This document shows, in pieces, positions 33,059-40,376 of a stretch of 54,599 bases of DNA. Position 1 is the first letter of the stretch, and each line of letters begins with the position of its first letter. The notes under the pieces are model-generated. The model was not told the DNA's origin and ran no database searches. It saw only the letters and a program-made list of their open reading frames with translations. The stretch spans positions 1-54,599 of the forward strand of contig MKTU01000048.1 of assembly GCA_001898415.1 (NCBI GenBank), written 5' to 3'. The stretch is from Rhodanobacter sp. 67-28. Its GTDB lineage: Bacteria > Pseudomonadota > Gammaproteobacteria > Xanthomonadales > Rhodanobacteraceae. The position numbers were made by a program, and so were the translations under genes.

Positions 33059-33778
33059 ATGAAATCCGCCGTATCCCCCCATGTTCCGACCTCGCGGCGC
33101 CACGCCTTGTGGTTGCTGCTCGCCTATCCGGTGTTCGCCATCGCCGGGGTGGTCACCCATCGGCCGATCTTCGCGCTGCTGGCGCTGGCGGTGCTGGCCA
33201 GCGTGCTGATGCTGCCGCGGCTGCAGTCGCGCCGACCGCTGCCGTGGTTGCTGTGGCTGCTGATGCTGGCCGGCGTGTGGCTGGCCTCGCGGCTCGGGCT
33301 GGCCGACCTGCTGCTGGAGGCGGTGCCGATCCTGATCAACGTGGCGCTGGCATGCTGGTTTGGCCGCAGCCTGCTCGGCGGCGAGCCGCTGGTGGCGCGT
33401 TTCGTGGTGGCGATCGAGGGTGCCGAGCGGCTGCGCGAGCCCGGCGTGGCGCGCTATGCGCGGCAGATCACCTGGTTCTGGACCGTGCTGCTGGCGACGC
33501 AGGCGCTGCTGTTGACCGGCCTGCTGCTGTTCGCCGCCCACGACGGGCTGCTGCTGCGCCTCGGCGTGACGCCAGCCTGGCTGGTGCCCGAGCGCTGGGC
33601 CTCGACCTGGCTGCACGTGGGCTGCTACCTGCTGCTGGGCGCGGCGTTCCTGCTGGAGTACGCCTGGCGGCGCTGGCGCCTGCGCCATCTCAGCCACCCC
33701 GGCCTGCACGACATGCTGCTGAAACTGGCCCTGCGCTGGCCGCAGCTGCTGCACGGCAACGGCGGCGTCTCGCCATGA
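33059..33778 (+). CDS. Multi-pass membrane protein of the aryl-polyene/xanthomonadin cluster
   Basis: 239 residues with about six hydrophobic segments: LWLLLAYPVFAIAGVV, IFALLALAVLASVLML, WLLWLLMLAGVWLASRLGLA, VPILINVALACWF, FWTVLLATQALLLTGLLLFA, and LHVGCYLLLGAAFLLEY. I recognise it as the COG4648-type membrane protein found in aryl-polyene clusters. The role is unknown; it may help anchor or export the product. The ATG at 33059 follows a weak GCGGAA; the gap of 145 bases after the ACP leaves room for an earlier GTG start. Its stop overlaps the next gene (ATGA). Confidence 0.7.
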   Translation: MKSAVSPHVPTSRRHALWLLLAYPVFAIAGVVTHRPIFALLALAVLASVLMLPRLQSRRPLPWLLWLLMLAGVWLASRLGLADLLLEAVPILINVALACWFGRSLLGGEPLVARFVVAIEGAERLREPGVARYARQITWFWTVLLATQALLLTGLLLFAAHDGLLLRLGVTPAWLVPERWASTWLHVGCYLLLGAAFLLEYAWRRWRLRHLSHPGLHDMLLKLALRWPQLLHGNGGVSP

Positions 33779-34077
33779 GCGGGTACGCACAGGCGTTGCA
33801 GTTCGCGGCCGATCATCCGGCCTTGCCCGGTCACTTCCCGGGACAGCCGCTGGTGCCCGGCGTGTTGCTGCTGGAGCAGCTGGCGCTGGCGCTGCGCGCG
33901 TGGCGCGGCCAGCGGCTGGTGCGCGTGCCGGAGGCGAAATTCGTGGCGCCGCTGCGGCCCGGCGAAGCGGCCCGGCTGGAACTGATGCCCGTCGCGGCAT
34001 CGGCTTCGCGGGTCCGTTTCCGCATCGAGCGCGACGGCATGCTGCTGGCGCGTGGCGTCATCGAGGGCGAGGCATGA
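33775..34077 (+). CDS. Hotdog-fold 3-hydroxyacyl-ACP dehydratase (ApeI-like)
   Basis: 100-residue single hotdog domain, related to FabZ/FabA. The active-site strand and helix are visible in DHPALPGHFPGQPLVPGVLL, with the catalytic His in GHFPG. The acidic residue expected about 14 residues later falls in LLLEQLALAL. It would dehydrate beta-hydroxyacyl intermediates in polyene elongation. It overlaps both neighbours by four bases (ATGA at each end). Confidence 0.85.
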   Translation: MSGYAQALQFAADHPALPGHFPGQPLVPGVLLLEQLALALRAWRGQRLVRVPEAKFVAPLRPGEAARLELMPVAASASRVRFRIERDGMLLARGVIEGEA

Positions 34078-35030
34078 GCGACAGCGAACACTGGCAGAGC
34101 CGGCCCGAGGGCGGCGGCCGCTTCGCGCTGTGGCTGATCCGCGCGATTGCCCTGCATGGCGGGCGCCGGCTGGGTCGCTGCTGCCTGTATCCGATCACGC
34201 TGTACTTCTACTGCCGCCGCGGGCCGGAGCGCCGGGCTTCGGCGCACTACCTGCAGCGCGTGTTCGGTCGCCCGGCCACGCCATGGCAGGTGCTGAAGCA
34301 CATCCACTGTTTCGCCGCCACGATCATGGACCGGATCTTCCTGCTCGCCCACGGCGAGCAGCCGTTCCAGTTCGAGACGCAAGGCCTGGACCTGCTGGAA
34401 CAGCGCGCTGCGCTGGGCCGCGGCGTGTTGCTGCTGGGTTCGCACCAGGGCAGCTTCGAGGCGCTGCGCGCGATCGGCGCGCGCCGGCCCGAGCTGCCGC
34501 TGCGGGTGGTGCTGGACAAGCAGAAGACCCCGGCGATGACCGAGCTGCTGGAGGCGCTGGCGCCGGAGGTGGGCGCCTGCGTGATCGACGCCGCGCAGGA
34601 TGGCACCTCGATCGCGCTGGCCATGGCCGAAGCCTGCCAGCACGGCGCGCTGGTGGCGATGCTGGCCGACCGCGGCCGCGGCCACGAGGTGCTGCGCCGC
34701 GTCGACCTGCTGGGCTCGCCGGCGCCGTTCCCGGTCAGCCCGTGGTTGCTGGCGCATACGCTCAAGGTGCCGGTGGTACTGTGCTTCGGGCTTTACCTCG
34801 GCGGCAATCGCTACCGGCTGGTGTTCGAGCCGTTCAGCGAACGAGTGGAGATTCCCCGGCATGATCGGGGGCCGGCGCTGGACGCCCTGCTCGAGCGCTA
34901 CGCGCAACGGCTGGAGCACTACATCCGCGTCGCTCCCTACAACTGGTTCAACTTCTATGATTTCTGGCAAGACCCGCCTGCTGCTGAACCTGCTGCTGCC
35001 GTGCTGGGCGGTCACCGCGTGGGCGTCTGA
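34074..35030 (+). CDS. LpxL/HtrB-like lysophospholipid acyltransferase family protein
   Basis: 318 residues, membrane-associated acyltransferase of the LpxL/HtrB type. The N-terminal membrane helix is followed by the acceptor motif LLLGSHQGSFEALRAIG, where HX4E (HQGSFE) aligns with the HX4D/E catalytic motif. PYNWFNFYDFW near the C-terminus is typical of this family in aryl-polyene clusters. It probably transfers an acyl (polyene) chain to a lipid headgroup, making the pigment an outer-membrane lipid. Its end overlaps the next gene by 74 bases. Confidence 0.82.
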   Translation: MSDSEHWQSRPEGGGRFALWLIRAIALHGGRRLGRCCLYPITLYFYCRRGPERRASAHYLQRVFGRPATPWQVLKHIHCFAATIMDRIFLLAHGEQPFQFETQGLDLLEQRAALGRGVLLLGSHQGSFEALRAIGARRPELPLRVVLDKQKTPAMTELLEALAPEVGACVIDAAQDGTSIALAMAEACQHGALVAMLADRGRGHEVLRRVDLLGSPAPFPVSPWLLAHTLKVPVVLCFGLYLGGNRYRLVFEPFSERVEIPRHDRGPALDALLERYAQRLEHYIRVAPYNWFNFYDFWQDPPAAEPAAAVLGGHRVGV

Positions 35031-35613
35031 ACCGGCGGTCGCGGCCACCTCAACCCAGGCCGTGATCGCCGGCCTGCGCCAGCCGGCACCGGCGCACACC
35101 GCGTTCGCCGAGGCGCGTTTCCTCAAGATGCTGGATCGCCCGCTGGTGGTCTCCGGGCAACTGTCCTGGCTGGGCGACGACCGCCTGCAGCGGCGCGTCG
35201 AGCACCCTCGCGCGGAGACCGCCACGATCGCCGACGGCGAAGTGACCCAGCAGCGCGACGGCAAGCCGGCGCGGCACTTTTCGCTCAAGCGTGCGCCGCA
35301 GCTGCAGGTGCTGCTGGACAGCTTCGTTGCCTTGCTCGGCGGTGATGCTGCCCGCTTGGAGCAGGCGTTCGAGATCCAGCGCGAAGGCGATGCCGCCGGC
35401 GCGTGGACGCTGACCCTGGTGCCGCGCGACGCCCACGTGGCGAAGACGGTCGCGCGCATCCGCATCGACGGCGTGGGCGACCAGTCGCGCTGCATGCACA
35501 TGCAGGAGGCCGACGGCGACCTGGCGGTCGACCTGCTTGGTCCGCTCGCCGAAAAGATGCCGGCCGAACCGACCCGCGCCGAGCTGCAGGCACTGTGCAC
35601 GGGTTCGCCCTGA
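34957..35613 (+). CDS. LolA-like outer-membrane lipoprotein carrier protein
   Basis: 218 residues with a clear signal peptide (RLLLNLLLPCWAVTAWA-SEP), then a LolA-like unclosed beta-barrel pattern: FAEARFLKMLDRPLVVSGQL, ATIADGEVTQQRDGKPA, and WTLTLVPRDAHVAKTVARIR. It probably ferries the lipid-linked product across the periplasm, as inferred for other APE clusters. The ATG at 34957 lies 74 bases inside the acyltransferase gene; the intact signal peptide supports this long overlap. It ends two bases before the MMPL start. Confidence 0.8.
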   Translation: MISGKTRLLLNLLLPCWAVTAWASEPAVAATSTQAVIAGLRQPAPAHTAFAEARFLKMLDRPLVVSGQLSWLGDDRLQRRVEHPRAETATIADGEVTQQRDGKPARHFSLKRAPQLQVLLDSFVALLGGDAARLEQAFEIQREGDAAGAWTLTLVPRDAHVAKTVARIRIDGVGDQSRCMHMQEADGDLAVDLLGPLAEKMPAEPTRAELQALCTGSP

Positions 35614-35615
35614 AC

Positions 35616-37934
35616 ATGCACCGCGGCGCCCGCGCCACGCTGCTGGTCACCTGGCTGCTGGCGCTGGCCGGACTCGGCTGGATCGTGAGCCAACGCCTGC
35701 ACGTCAGCAGCGACCTGCGCAGCTTCATGCCCGCGCCGACCACGCCGGACCAGCGCCTGCTGATGGAGCAGGTGGGCGAGGGGCCGGGTTCGCGCCTGCT
35801 GCTGCTGTCGATCTCCGGCGCTTCCGACGGGCAACTGGCCGGCTTGAGCCAAGGCCTCGCTGCCGCGCTGAAAAAGGACGCGCGCTACAGCCAGGTGCTC
35901 AACGGCAGCTTCGACCTCGCGTCGCTCGATCCCCGGTTGCTGCCGTATCGCTACCTGCTCTCGCCCACGCTGGACACGCAGCCGCTGGACGAGGCCTATC
36001 TCGCCGATCAGTTGCAGCAGCGGCTGGACGACCTCTCCTCGCCGGCCGCCAGCCTGCTGAAGAACCTGCTGCCGCGCGATCCCACGCTGGAGACGTTGAA
36101 ACTGGCCGAGCGCTGGGCGCCGGCGAAATCGCCCCAGCTGCGCGACGGCGTGTGGTTCACCCCGCAGCACGAAGCGTTGCTGCTGGTGCAGACCGTGGCC
36201 GCCGGCTTCGACCCCGGCGCGCAGCAGCAGGCGATCGACGGCATCCGCGAGGCGTTCCACGTGTTGCCCGGCAGTGCCGACGCGCGGCTGGAACTGAGCG
36301 GTCCGGGCTACTTCAGCGTGGTGATCGGCGCGCAGACGCGGCACCAGGCCGACTGGATCGGGCGCATCTCCACCGTGGGCTTCATCGCGCTGCTGCTGCT
36401 GGCCTATCGCAGCGTGAGCTCGCTGCTGCTGTCCGCGCTGCCGATCGCCAGCGCTGCACTGGCCGGCATCGCCGCGCTCACCCTCGTGTTCAGCGAAGTG
36501 CACGGCATCACCCTGGCGTTCGGCTTCACCTTGCTCGGCGTGGCGCAGGAATACCCGATCCGCGTGCTCAGCCACCGCCGCGCCGGCGAGGACGCGTTGC
36601 AGAGCGTGCGCGACCTGTGGCCGCTGCTGCTCACCGCGATCGCCTCGGCCTGCATCGCCTACCTGGCGTTCTACGCCTCCGGCGTGGCCGGGCTGCAGCA
36701 GTTGGCGGTGTTCACCATCGTGGGGTTGCTGGTGGCGGGCCTGAGCACGCGCTACCTGCTGCCGCATCTGTTGCCGCGGCGCGTGCGCGACGTGGCCGCG
36801 ATGGGCTGGTTGATCCGTGCTCGCGGCTGGCTCGACCGGCTGCCGCGCCCGCGCTGGATTCCGCTGCTGGTGGCGCTGGCGATCGCTGCGATGCTGGCGC
36901 TGGCGCCGGGCCCGTTCTGGCAGAACAACCTTGCTGCGCTGACGCCGGTGCCGAGCGCGTTGTTGCAGCACGATGCGCGTCTGCGCCAAGCGCTGGGTGC
37001 GCCGGACGTGCGTTACCTGCTGTTGTTGCAGGCACCCACCGAACAGGGCGTGCTGGCGCTGTCGCAATTGCTGCAGCCGCAGGCCGATGCGCTGGTGGAG
37101 CGGCACGCAGTCGACGCGATCGAGTTGCCCTCGCGCTACCTGCCCACGGTGGCGCAGCAACGCGCGCGGCAGCAGAAGTTGCCCGATCGCGCCATGCTCG
37201 AACATGCGCTGGCCGGGGCGCTGCAGGGCATGCCGTTCCGCGCCGACCTGTTCCAGCCGTTCGTCGATGACGTGGAAACCGCACGCGCGCTGCCGCCGCT
37301 GACGCCCGAGCGCTACGCGCAGACGCCGCTGGGCCAGCGCCTGGCCGCGATGCTGGTGCAGCGCGATGGCCACTGGCTGGGCCTGGCCACGGTCAGCGGC
37401 GTGCATGACGTCGCCGCGCTGCAGACGCTGGGCGCGGACCGCGGCGGCGCGGTGCATCTGCTTGATCTCAAGGCCGCCTCCGAATCGCTGGTGGCCGCCT
37501 ATCGCACGCGCATCCTGCAGGCGCTGCTGGCGGCCGGACTGCTGCTGGTGGTGACGATCTCGGTCGCCCTGCGCAGCGCGCGCCGCGCCTGGCACGTGCT
37601 GGCGCCGATGACGCTGGCAACCTTCCTGGTGCTCGCGGTCGAACGCGTGGCCGGCATCGAGATCTCGCTGTTCCACCTGGTCGCGCTGATCCTCGCCGGC
37701 GGCCTGGGCCTGCATTACGCGCTGTTCTTCGAGCGCGACACCGGCGACCCGGCCGAGCAGCGGCGCACCTTGCACGCCACCCTGGTCTGCGTGCTGTCCG
37801 CGCTGCTGGTGTTCGGCATGCTGGCGTGGGCGACGATTCCGGTGTTGCGCGCGATCGGGCTCACGGTGAGCCTGGGCGTGGCGTTCCACTTCTGCCTGTC
37901 GATCCTGATGGCGCCGCATGCTCGACAAGACTGA
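35616..37934 (+). CDS. MMPL/RND-family exporter of the aryl-polyene cluster
   Basis: 772-residue RND-superfamily transporter of the MMPL/HAE type. One N-terminal helix is followed by a large periplasmic domain (about 30-240), five helices (about 245-390), a seventh helix (WIPLLVALAIAAMLALA), a second periplasmic domain, and a five-helix C-terminal bundle starting LLAAGLLLVVTISVAL. It is likely to extract the lipid-linked polyene from the inner membrane, handing it to the LolA-like protein. The ATG at 35616 is two bases after the previous stop. It overlaps the next gene by 17 bases. Confidence 0.85.
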   Translation: MHRGARATLLVTWLLALAGLGWIVSQRLHVSSDLRSFMPAPTTPDQRLLMEQVGEGPGSRLLLLSISGASDGQLAGLSQGLAAALKKDARYSQVLNGSFDLASLDPRLLPYRYLLSPTLDTQPLDEAYLADQLQQRLDDLSSPAASLLKNLLPRDPTLETLKLAERWAPAKSPQLRDGVWFTPQHEALLLVQTVAAGFDPGAQQQAIDGIREAFHVLPGSADARLELSGPGYFSVVIGAQTRHQADWIGRISTVGFIALLLLAYRSVSSLLLSALPIASAALAGIAALTLVFSEVHGITLAFGFTLLGVAQEYPIRVLSHRRAGEDALQSVRDLWPLLLTAIASACIAYLAFYASGVAGLQQLAVFTIVGLLVAGLSTRYLLPHLLPRRVRDVAAMGWLIRARGWLDRLPRPRWIPLLVALAIAAMLALAPGPFWQNNLAALTPVPSALLQHDARLRQALGAPDVRYLLLLQAPTEQGVLALSQLLQPQADALVERHAVDAIELPSRYLPTVAQQRARQQKLPDRAMLEHALAGALQGMPFRADLFQPFVDDVETARALPPLTPERYAQTPLGQRLAAMLVQRDGHWLGLATVSGVHDVAALQTLGADRGGAVHLLDLKAASESLVAAYRTRILQALLAAGLLLVVTISVALRSARRAWHVLAPMTLATFLVLAVERVAGIEISLFHLVALILAGGLGLHYALFFERDTGDPAEQRRTLHATLVCVLSALLVFGMLAWATIPVLRAIGLTVSLGVAFHFCLSILMAPHARQD

Positions 37935-38352
37935 CTGGGCCCACCTCATCCCGCACGCCGGCCGCATGTGCCTGCTCGATGCGGTACTCGCGTGGGACGA
38001 GCGCGGCATCCACGCCATCAGCGCCGGTCACGCGCGCCTGGACAACCCGCTGCGCGGCGAGCGCGGCCTGCACGCGGTGCACCTGGCCGAGTACGGTGCA
38101 CAGGCGATGGCCGTGCATGGCGCATTGCTGGCGCGCGAGCGGGGCCATGAAACGGTGCGCCCCGGCTGGCTGGTCAGCCTGCGCGAGGTGGACTTGTTCG
38201 CGGAACATGTCGACCATCTGGATGGCCGTCTGGACGTCCATGCCGAATGTCTGTACGCCGACGACGGCGGCGCCCAGTATGCGTTCCGCGTCGAGCACCA
38301 AGGCCGCCTGCTGTGCCGCGGCCGCGCCGCGGTGATCCATCCCCAATCCTGA
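37918..38352 (+). CDS. 3-hydroxyacyl-ACP dehydratase, ApeP-like
   Basis: 144 residues, hotdog-fold. The opening WAHLIPHAGRMCLLDAVLAW is characteristic of the ApeP/phage-tail-like dehydratase family, with the middle block GLHAVHLAEYGAQAMAVHGA. It is distinct in sequence from the 33775-34077 dehydratase; in studied aryl-polyene systems two such subunits form a complex. It overlaps the exporter gene by 17 bases and precedes the ketoreductase by 13. Confidence 0.85.
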   Translation: MLDKTDWAHLIPHAGRMCLLDAVLAWDERGIHAISAGHARLDNPLRGERGLHAVHLAEYGAQAMAVHGALLARERGHETVRPGWLVSLREVDLFAEHVDHLDGRLDVHAECLYADDGGAQYAFRVEHQGRLLCRGRAAVIHPQS

Positions 38353-38365
38353 TTCGAGGTCGCCC

Positions 38366-39103
38366 ATGCCCACTCCCACCTCCCTGCGACGCGCCCTGGT
38401 CACCGGTGGCAGCGGCGAGCTTGGCGGCGCCATCGCCCAGGCACTGGCCGGCGGCGGCTACCACGTGATCGTGCACGCGAACCGCAGCCTGCATCGTGCC
38501 GAGGCGGTGGTCGGCGAAATCGTCGCCGGCGGCGGCAGTGCGCAGGCCACCGCCTTCGATGTGAGCGACGCCGAGGTCACCCGCGCGGCGCTGGACGTGC
38601 TGCTCGGCGAGGGCTGCATCCATGCGGTAGTCAACAACGCCGGCATCCACGACGACGCGCCGATGGCCGGGATGAGCTCCGAGCAATGGCACCGGGTGAT
38701 CGACGTGAGCCTGCACGGCTTCTTCAATGTCACCCAGCCGCTGCTGCTGCCGATGGCGCGCGCGCGCTTCGGCCGCATCGTGTCGATCAGCTCGGTCGCG
38801 GCGCTGCTGGGCAACCGCGGGCAGACCAACTACGCCGCCGCCAAGGCTGCGATGCATGGCGCCAGCAAATCGCTGGCGCGCGAAATGGCTTCGCGCGGGA
38901 TCACCGTCAACGTGGTCGCGCCTGGCGTGATCGAGGGGCGCATGGCCGACGCCGCGTTCCCGCCCGAACGCATCCGCGAGCTGGTGCCGGCCCAGCGCGC
39001 CGGCACGCCGGAGGAAGTGGCGGCACTGGTGGCGTTCCTGTGCTCGGAGGCGGCCGGCTACATCAACGGCCAGGTGATCGGGGTAAACGGCGGGATGGCC
39101 TGA
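38366..39103 (+). CDS. 3-oxoacyl-ACP reductase (SDR, FabG/ApeQ-like)
   Basis: 245-residue short-chain dehydrogenase that would reduce beta-ketoacyl intermediates with NAD(P)H. The Rossmann motif TGGSGELGGAIA has the variant TGxxxGxG. Other parts are VVNNAGIHDD, SISSVAALLGNRGQTNYAAA with the Ser and YxxxK catalytic residues, and GYINGQVIGVNGGMA at the end. ATG at 38366. It is the last gene of the cluster on this strand. The next gene expected from the usual order is a ketosynthase, which is missing. Confidence 0.92.
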   Translation: MPTPTSLRRALVTGGSGELGGAIAQALAGGGYHVIVHANRSLHRAEAVVGEIVAGGGSAQATAFDVSDAEVTRAALDVLLGEGCIHAVVNNAGIHDDAPMAGMSSEQWHRVIDVSLHGFFNVTQPLLLPMARARFGRIVSISSVAALLGNRGQTNYAAAKAAMHGASKSLAREMASRGITVNVVAPGVIEGRMADAAFPPERIRELVPAQRAGTPEEVAALVAFLCSEAAGYINGQVIGVNGGMA

Positions 39104-39125
39104 TCCCGCGCTAAAGACTGCCCCC

Positions 39126-39168
39126 GCGGGGCCGATACCGACACTGGAGGGCCCAGTCGGGTCCCCGC
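39126..39168 (+). ncRNA. Candidate structured leader before the diguanylate cyclase gene
   Basis: Outer stem GCGGGG (39126-39131) with CCCCGC (39163-39168). Inner stem CCGA-CA-CTGG pairs with CCAG-TCGG around the loop AGGGC. An internal loop separates the two stems. It lies in the 99-base gap between the ketoreductase stop and the GGDEF gene start. It does not match the known c-di-GMP riboswitch consensus as I recall it. There is no T-tract, so it is not a standard terminator. Confidence 0.4.
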
Positions 39169-39202
39169 AACCGAGTCCGGGCGCGTGGCGCCGGGAGTGT
39201 CC

Positions 39203-40339
39203 GTGATCGAGCACGAATTCATCGAGGAAGACAGCCTGGAGCTGGCCGACCCGTGCAGCGAGGTGCTGACGGCGCGGCCGGTGGCCGTCGAGGCGCCCGA
39301 CGAATGGCGCGTGCTCGATTCGCTGGCGGCGCTCACCCACCACCGCGATCTCGACGCGCTCGACCACAGCCTGGTGCTGACCCTGGCCGAACTGACCGGT
39401 GCGCGCCGCGTGACCCTGGCCAAGTGCTTCCCCGAGGACAGCGCGCTGGAAAGCGTGGTGTGCTGCTCGCCCGACAGCGTCGGCGCGTACCAGGTGCATC
39501 CGCTGGAACCGGAATGCCTGGGTGCGGCGCTGGGCCCGATCCATCGCTGCCTGCAGGACATGCAGGCGCAGACCGAAACCCGCAACGGCCTGCATCGCCA
39601 GCTGGTGCCGATCGTGCGTGAAGGGCATGCGATCGGTGCGCTGCAACTGGACAGCGCGCTGGCACCGCTGCGCAGCCGGTCGCTGATCGACGGCTTCGCG
39701 CGCATCTACGCCAACTACACCGCGCTGCTGCACGAGAGCGAGCACGACAAGCTGACCGGCCTGTACAACCGGCGCAGCCTGGAGCGCCAGCTGCAGCGGA
39801 TGCTGCAACTGCGCGATACGCCGCTGCGGCCGTATCCGCTCGCCGTTCCGCCCGCGCAGGAGCAGCGCGCGGCGCCGGCCGGCGAGGCGGCGCAGGTGTG
39901 GCTGGCGATCGTGGACATCGACCATTTCAAGCACATCAACGACAATTTCGGCCACGTCTACGGCGACGAGGTGATCCTGCTGCTGGCACAGCAGATGCGC
40001 GCCTGCTTCCGTCGCGGCGACGTGCTGTTCCGCTTCGGCGGCGAGGAGTTCGTGGCCCTGTTCAGCGCCACCGACGAGGTCACCGTGCACGGCGTGCTGG
40101 AACGCTTCCGCGCGCACGTCGCCCGCTTCGCCTTCCCGCTGGTCGGTCACGTCACCATCAGCATCGGCTACTCGCGCATCGGCGCGCACGACTACCCCGC
40201 CGTGGCGCTCGACCGCGCCGACCAGGCGCTGTATTTCGTCAAGCAGCACGGCCGCGACGGCGTGCGCGGCTATGAGGAACTCGGCGCCTGCGGCGCACTC
40301 GGCCGTGGCCTCGCCGCGGGCAGCATCGACCTGTTCTAG
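39203..40339 (+). CDS. Diguanylate cyclase with GAF-like sensor domain
   Basis: About 378 residues. The N-terminal 180 form a GAF-like region (LAALTHHRDLDALDHSLVLT and GHAIGALQLDSALAPLR). The C-terminal half is a GGDEF domain: EHDKLTGLYNRRSLERQL, the metal-binding IVDIDHFKHINDNFGHVYGD, and the signature FGGEEF. The product-inhibition I-site RxxD is present as RRGD, five residues before GGEEF. It would therefore make c-di-GMP and be feedback inhibited. The start is GTG at 39203 with GGGAG five bases upstream; a GTG at 39185 is possible. No EAL domain. It lies directly downstream of the pigment genes, but a gap of 99 bases with a hairpin argues for its own control. Confidence 0.88.
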   Translation: MIEHEFIEEDSLELADPCSEVLTARPVAVEAPDEWRVLDSLAALTHHRDLDALDHSLVLTLAELTGARRVTLAKCFPEDSALESVVCCSPDSVGAYQVHPLEPECLGAALGPIHRCLQDMQAQTETRNGLHRQLVPIVREGHAIGALQLDSALAPLRSRSLIDGFARIYANYTALLHESEHDKLTGLYNRRSLERQLQRMLQLRDTPLRPYPLAVPPAQEQRAAPAGEAAQVWLAIVDIDHFKHINDNFGHVYGDEVILLLAQQMRACFRRGDVLFRFGGEEFVALFSATDEVTVHGVLERFRAHVARFAFPLVGHVTISIGYSRIGAHDYPAVALDRADQALYFVKQHGRDGVRGYEELGACGALGRGLAAGSIDLF

Positions 40340-40376
40340 CCGCTCATCCTTCGGCCGTCCGCAGGACGCTTCCCGC

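Noticed and set aside
33831-38018. A 1395-codon open frame on the minus strand across the pigment genes
   Set aside because: It is antisense to six well-supported genes, with a Gln/Arg/His-rich translation typical of the shadow of GC-rich coding DNA.
39104-39202. Known c-di-GMP (GEMM) riboswitch before the GGDEF gene
   Set aside because: The hairpin lacks the two-helix junction and tetraloop-receptor sequences of GEMM-I or the GEMM-II pseudoknot as I know them; kept only as an undefined structured leader.
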